In this document: positions 63,015 through 64,000 of the stretch, piece by piece
Layout of the letters: each line of letters opens with the position of its first letter
Numbering within the stretch: the first letter of the stretch is position 1
DNA from: Methylobacterium sp. 10
GTDB lineage: Bacteria; Pseudomonadota; Alphaproteobacteria; Rhizobiales; Beijerinckiaceae
Direction of reading: 5' to 3'
Length of the DNA stretch: 64,000 nt
Assembly (NCBI RefSeq): GCF_000519085.1
Contig: NZ_KI912577.1
Span: forward strand, 1,989,331-2,053,330
The notes under the pieces: generated by a model
Databases searched by the model: none
What the model saw: only the letters and a program-made list of their open reading frames with translations
Told to the model about the DNA's origin: nothing
Translations under genes and position numbers: made by a program

Positions 63015-64000
63015 TCAGGCCGCTTCCGGTGCCGCGCCGACAAGTTGTCGGGCCTGGAGCATCGACATGGGATCGCCAAAGGCGGTCCCTTGCGCGTATT
63101 CGCAGCCGAACTCGGCCAGGGCCTGCGCGTCGGTTTCGTTCTCGGCGCCGTCGGCGATGATCGCGAGGCCCAGTTCCTGCGCCATCTTGACGATGGAGCG
63201 CAGCATCACCGAGTGCCCCGCCGCCATCTGGCGCACGAAGGTCGGGTCGATCTTGATCGTGTCGAACGGGAAACGCTGGAGATAGGACAGCGCCGAGTAG
63301 CCGGTGCCGAAATCGTCGAGGGAGAGGCCAGCCCCGAGATCGTGGATGCGGCTCAGCATCTGGGCCGCGTATTCCGGGTTCTCCATCACCAGCCCCTCGC
63401 CGAGTTCGAGCTTGAGCGAACCGGGAAGCACGCCCGACCGGGCCAGGATCGTCTTCACGTCGTGAAGCAGGTCGTGTCGGAGGATCTGCCGCGAGGACAC
63501 GTTCACGCAGGCGAAGATGGGCGGGTCGACGTCGAGGGAGCGCTGCCAGGCGGCGAGTTCGAGGGCGGTACGCTCCAGCGCGAAGATGCCGAGATTGACG
63601 ATAAATCCGCTTTCCTCGGCGATGGGCATGAAGGTGGAATGCGGAATGCGGCCGAGCTTGGGGTGGTCCCAGCGCAGAACCGTCTCGAACCCCGCCACCG
63701 TGCGATCCTCCAGGCGGACGACGGGCTGGAACAGCACCTTCATCTCGTTGCGGTCCAGGGCCCGGCGTAGATCGGCCTCGAGCATCAGCCGGTCGCTGCG
63801 TTCGTTGCGCATGGAGGCACGGAACACCTCGGTGCGGTCACCGCCGTTGCGCTTAGCCTGGATCATCGCGATCTCGGCGTTCTTGAACACGTCCTCGCGC
63901 TTCAAGGCGGCACCCACCTCATGCAGGACGATGCCGACGGAGACGGTGAGGAAGATCTCGCGGTCGGCATAGGTGATGGGCGTGGCGATGGCCCGGCGGA
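63015..64000 (-). CDS. GGDEF-EAL domain protein, C-terminal part (5' end outside window)
   Basis: The frame enters from the window edge with the end of a GGDEF domain (IFLTVSVGIV, then NAEIAMIQAKRNGG). It continues into a full-length EAL domain of about 250 residues. The EAL domain is degenerate. The EAL motif reads ETV in GFETVLRWDHP, and the late metal/catalytic Glu motif reads ADGAE in place of AEGVE. DDFGTGYS and IKID are intact. The domain may bind cyclic di-GMP without hydrolysing it. Start not visible. Confidence 0.88.
   Translation of the reverse strand, partial: RRAIATPITYADREIFLTVSVGIVLHEVGAALKREDVFKNAEIAMIQAKRNGGDRTEVFRASMRNERSDRLMLEADLRRALDRNEMKVLFQPVVRLEDRTVAGFETVLRWDHPKLGRIPHSTFMPIAEESGFIVNLGIFALERTALELAAWQRSLDVDPPIFACVNVSSRQILRHDLLHDVKTILARSGVLPGSLKLELGEGLVMENPEYAAQMLSRIHDLGAGLSLDDFGTGYSALSYLQRFPFDTIKIDPTFVRQMAAGHSVMLRSIVKMAQELGLAIIADGAENETDAQALAEFGCEYAQGTAFGDPMSMLQARQLVGAAPEAA

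Overview
The window is GC-rich alphaproteobacterial chromosome. The product set, the gene orders (rpsB-tsf-pyrH-frr-uppS-cdsA-dxr, then rseP-bamA-lpxD-fabZ-lpxA-lpxI-lpxB; radA-cvpA-purF; rpsF-rpsR-DUF2232-rplI-dnaB) and a XoxF-type PQQ alcohol dehydrogenase carrying the lanthanide Asp point to a methylotrophic member of the Rhizobiales, most likely Methylobacterium or Methylorubrum. A short DHFR-like reductase that resembles dihydromethanopterin reductase (DmrA) agrees with this. The genus is inferred from gene content; no database was searched.

Layout. 1-5750 (+): MAPEG protein, ketopantoate reductase, small lipoprotein (-), RsmB-type rRNA methyltransferase with a translationally linked secreted alpha/beta hydrolase, and guaA. 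5750-6570 is an AT-richer accessory patch with a frameshifted VapC toxin remnant. 6.5-11.5 kb holds a FUSC-like membrane protein, a divergent aldo/keto reductase and LysR pair, a cupin coupled to a secreted beta-propeller-like protein, and NnrU. A 24-bp tandem repeat separates NnrU from yfgM-der. 13.8-25.5 kb is mostly minus strand: GCS2-type ligase, DHFR-like reductase, SDR, purF, cvpA, radA, alr, dnaB, rplI, DUF2232, rpsR, rpsF. Two families of long palindromic repeats sit in the spacers of this stretch. 26.5-29.9 kb holds the orphan xoxF, MgtC, a PepSY protein and a PH-domain protein. 29.9-35.9 kb (+) holds pdxJ-acpS-lepB-rnc-era, an RsmC-like methyltransferase and a pseudouridine synthase.

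36-57.4 kb is the translation, cell-envelope and lipid A supercluster on the + strand. It supplies ribosome components, UMP kinase, undecaprenyl-PP, CDP-diacylglycerol, DXP reductoisomerase, the RseP protease, BamA and the LpxD/FabZ/LpxA/LpxI/LpxB lipid A steps. It is interrupted twice: by a BLUF photoreceptor gene between pyrH and frr, and by a four-gene block (SDR-DoxX, TetR, EmrA, EmrB) between dxr and rseP with two TetR-type palindromes in its divergent promoter. 57.4-64 kb holds a tiny outer-membrane-like protein, a twin cold-shock-domain protein, a stand-alone receiver protein, Ppx/GppA with RlmE, a flavodoxin-reductase-like protein whose 2Fe-2S domain lacks Cys ligands, a coiled-coil protein and the end of a GGDEF-EAL protein with a degenerate EAL site.

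No rRNA or tRNA gene, CRISPR array, intact insertion sequence or prophage was seen. Most of the window is housekeeping. The less ordinary signals are the spacer palindromes, the two minisatellites, the inserted efflux block, the orphan xoxF and several enzymes or sensors with missing signature residues.
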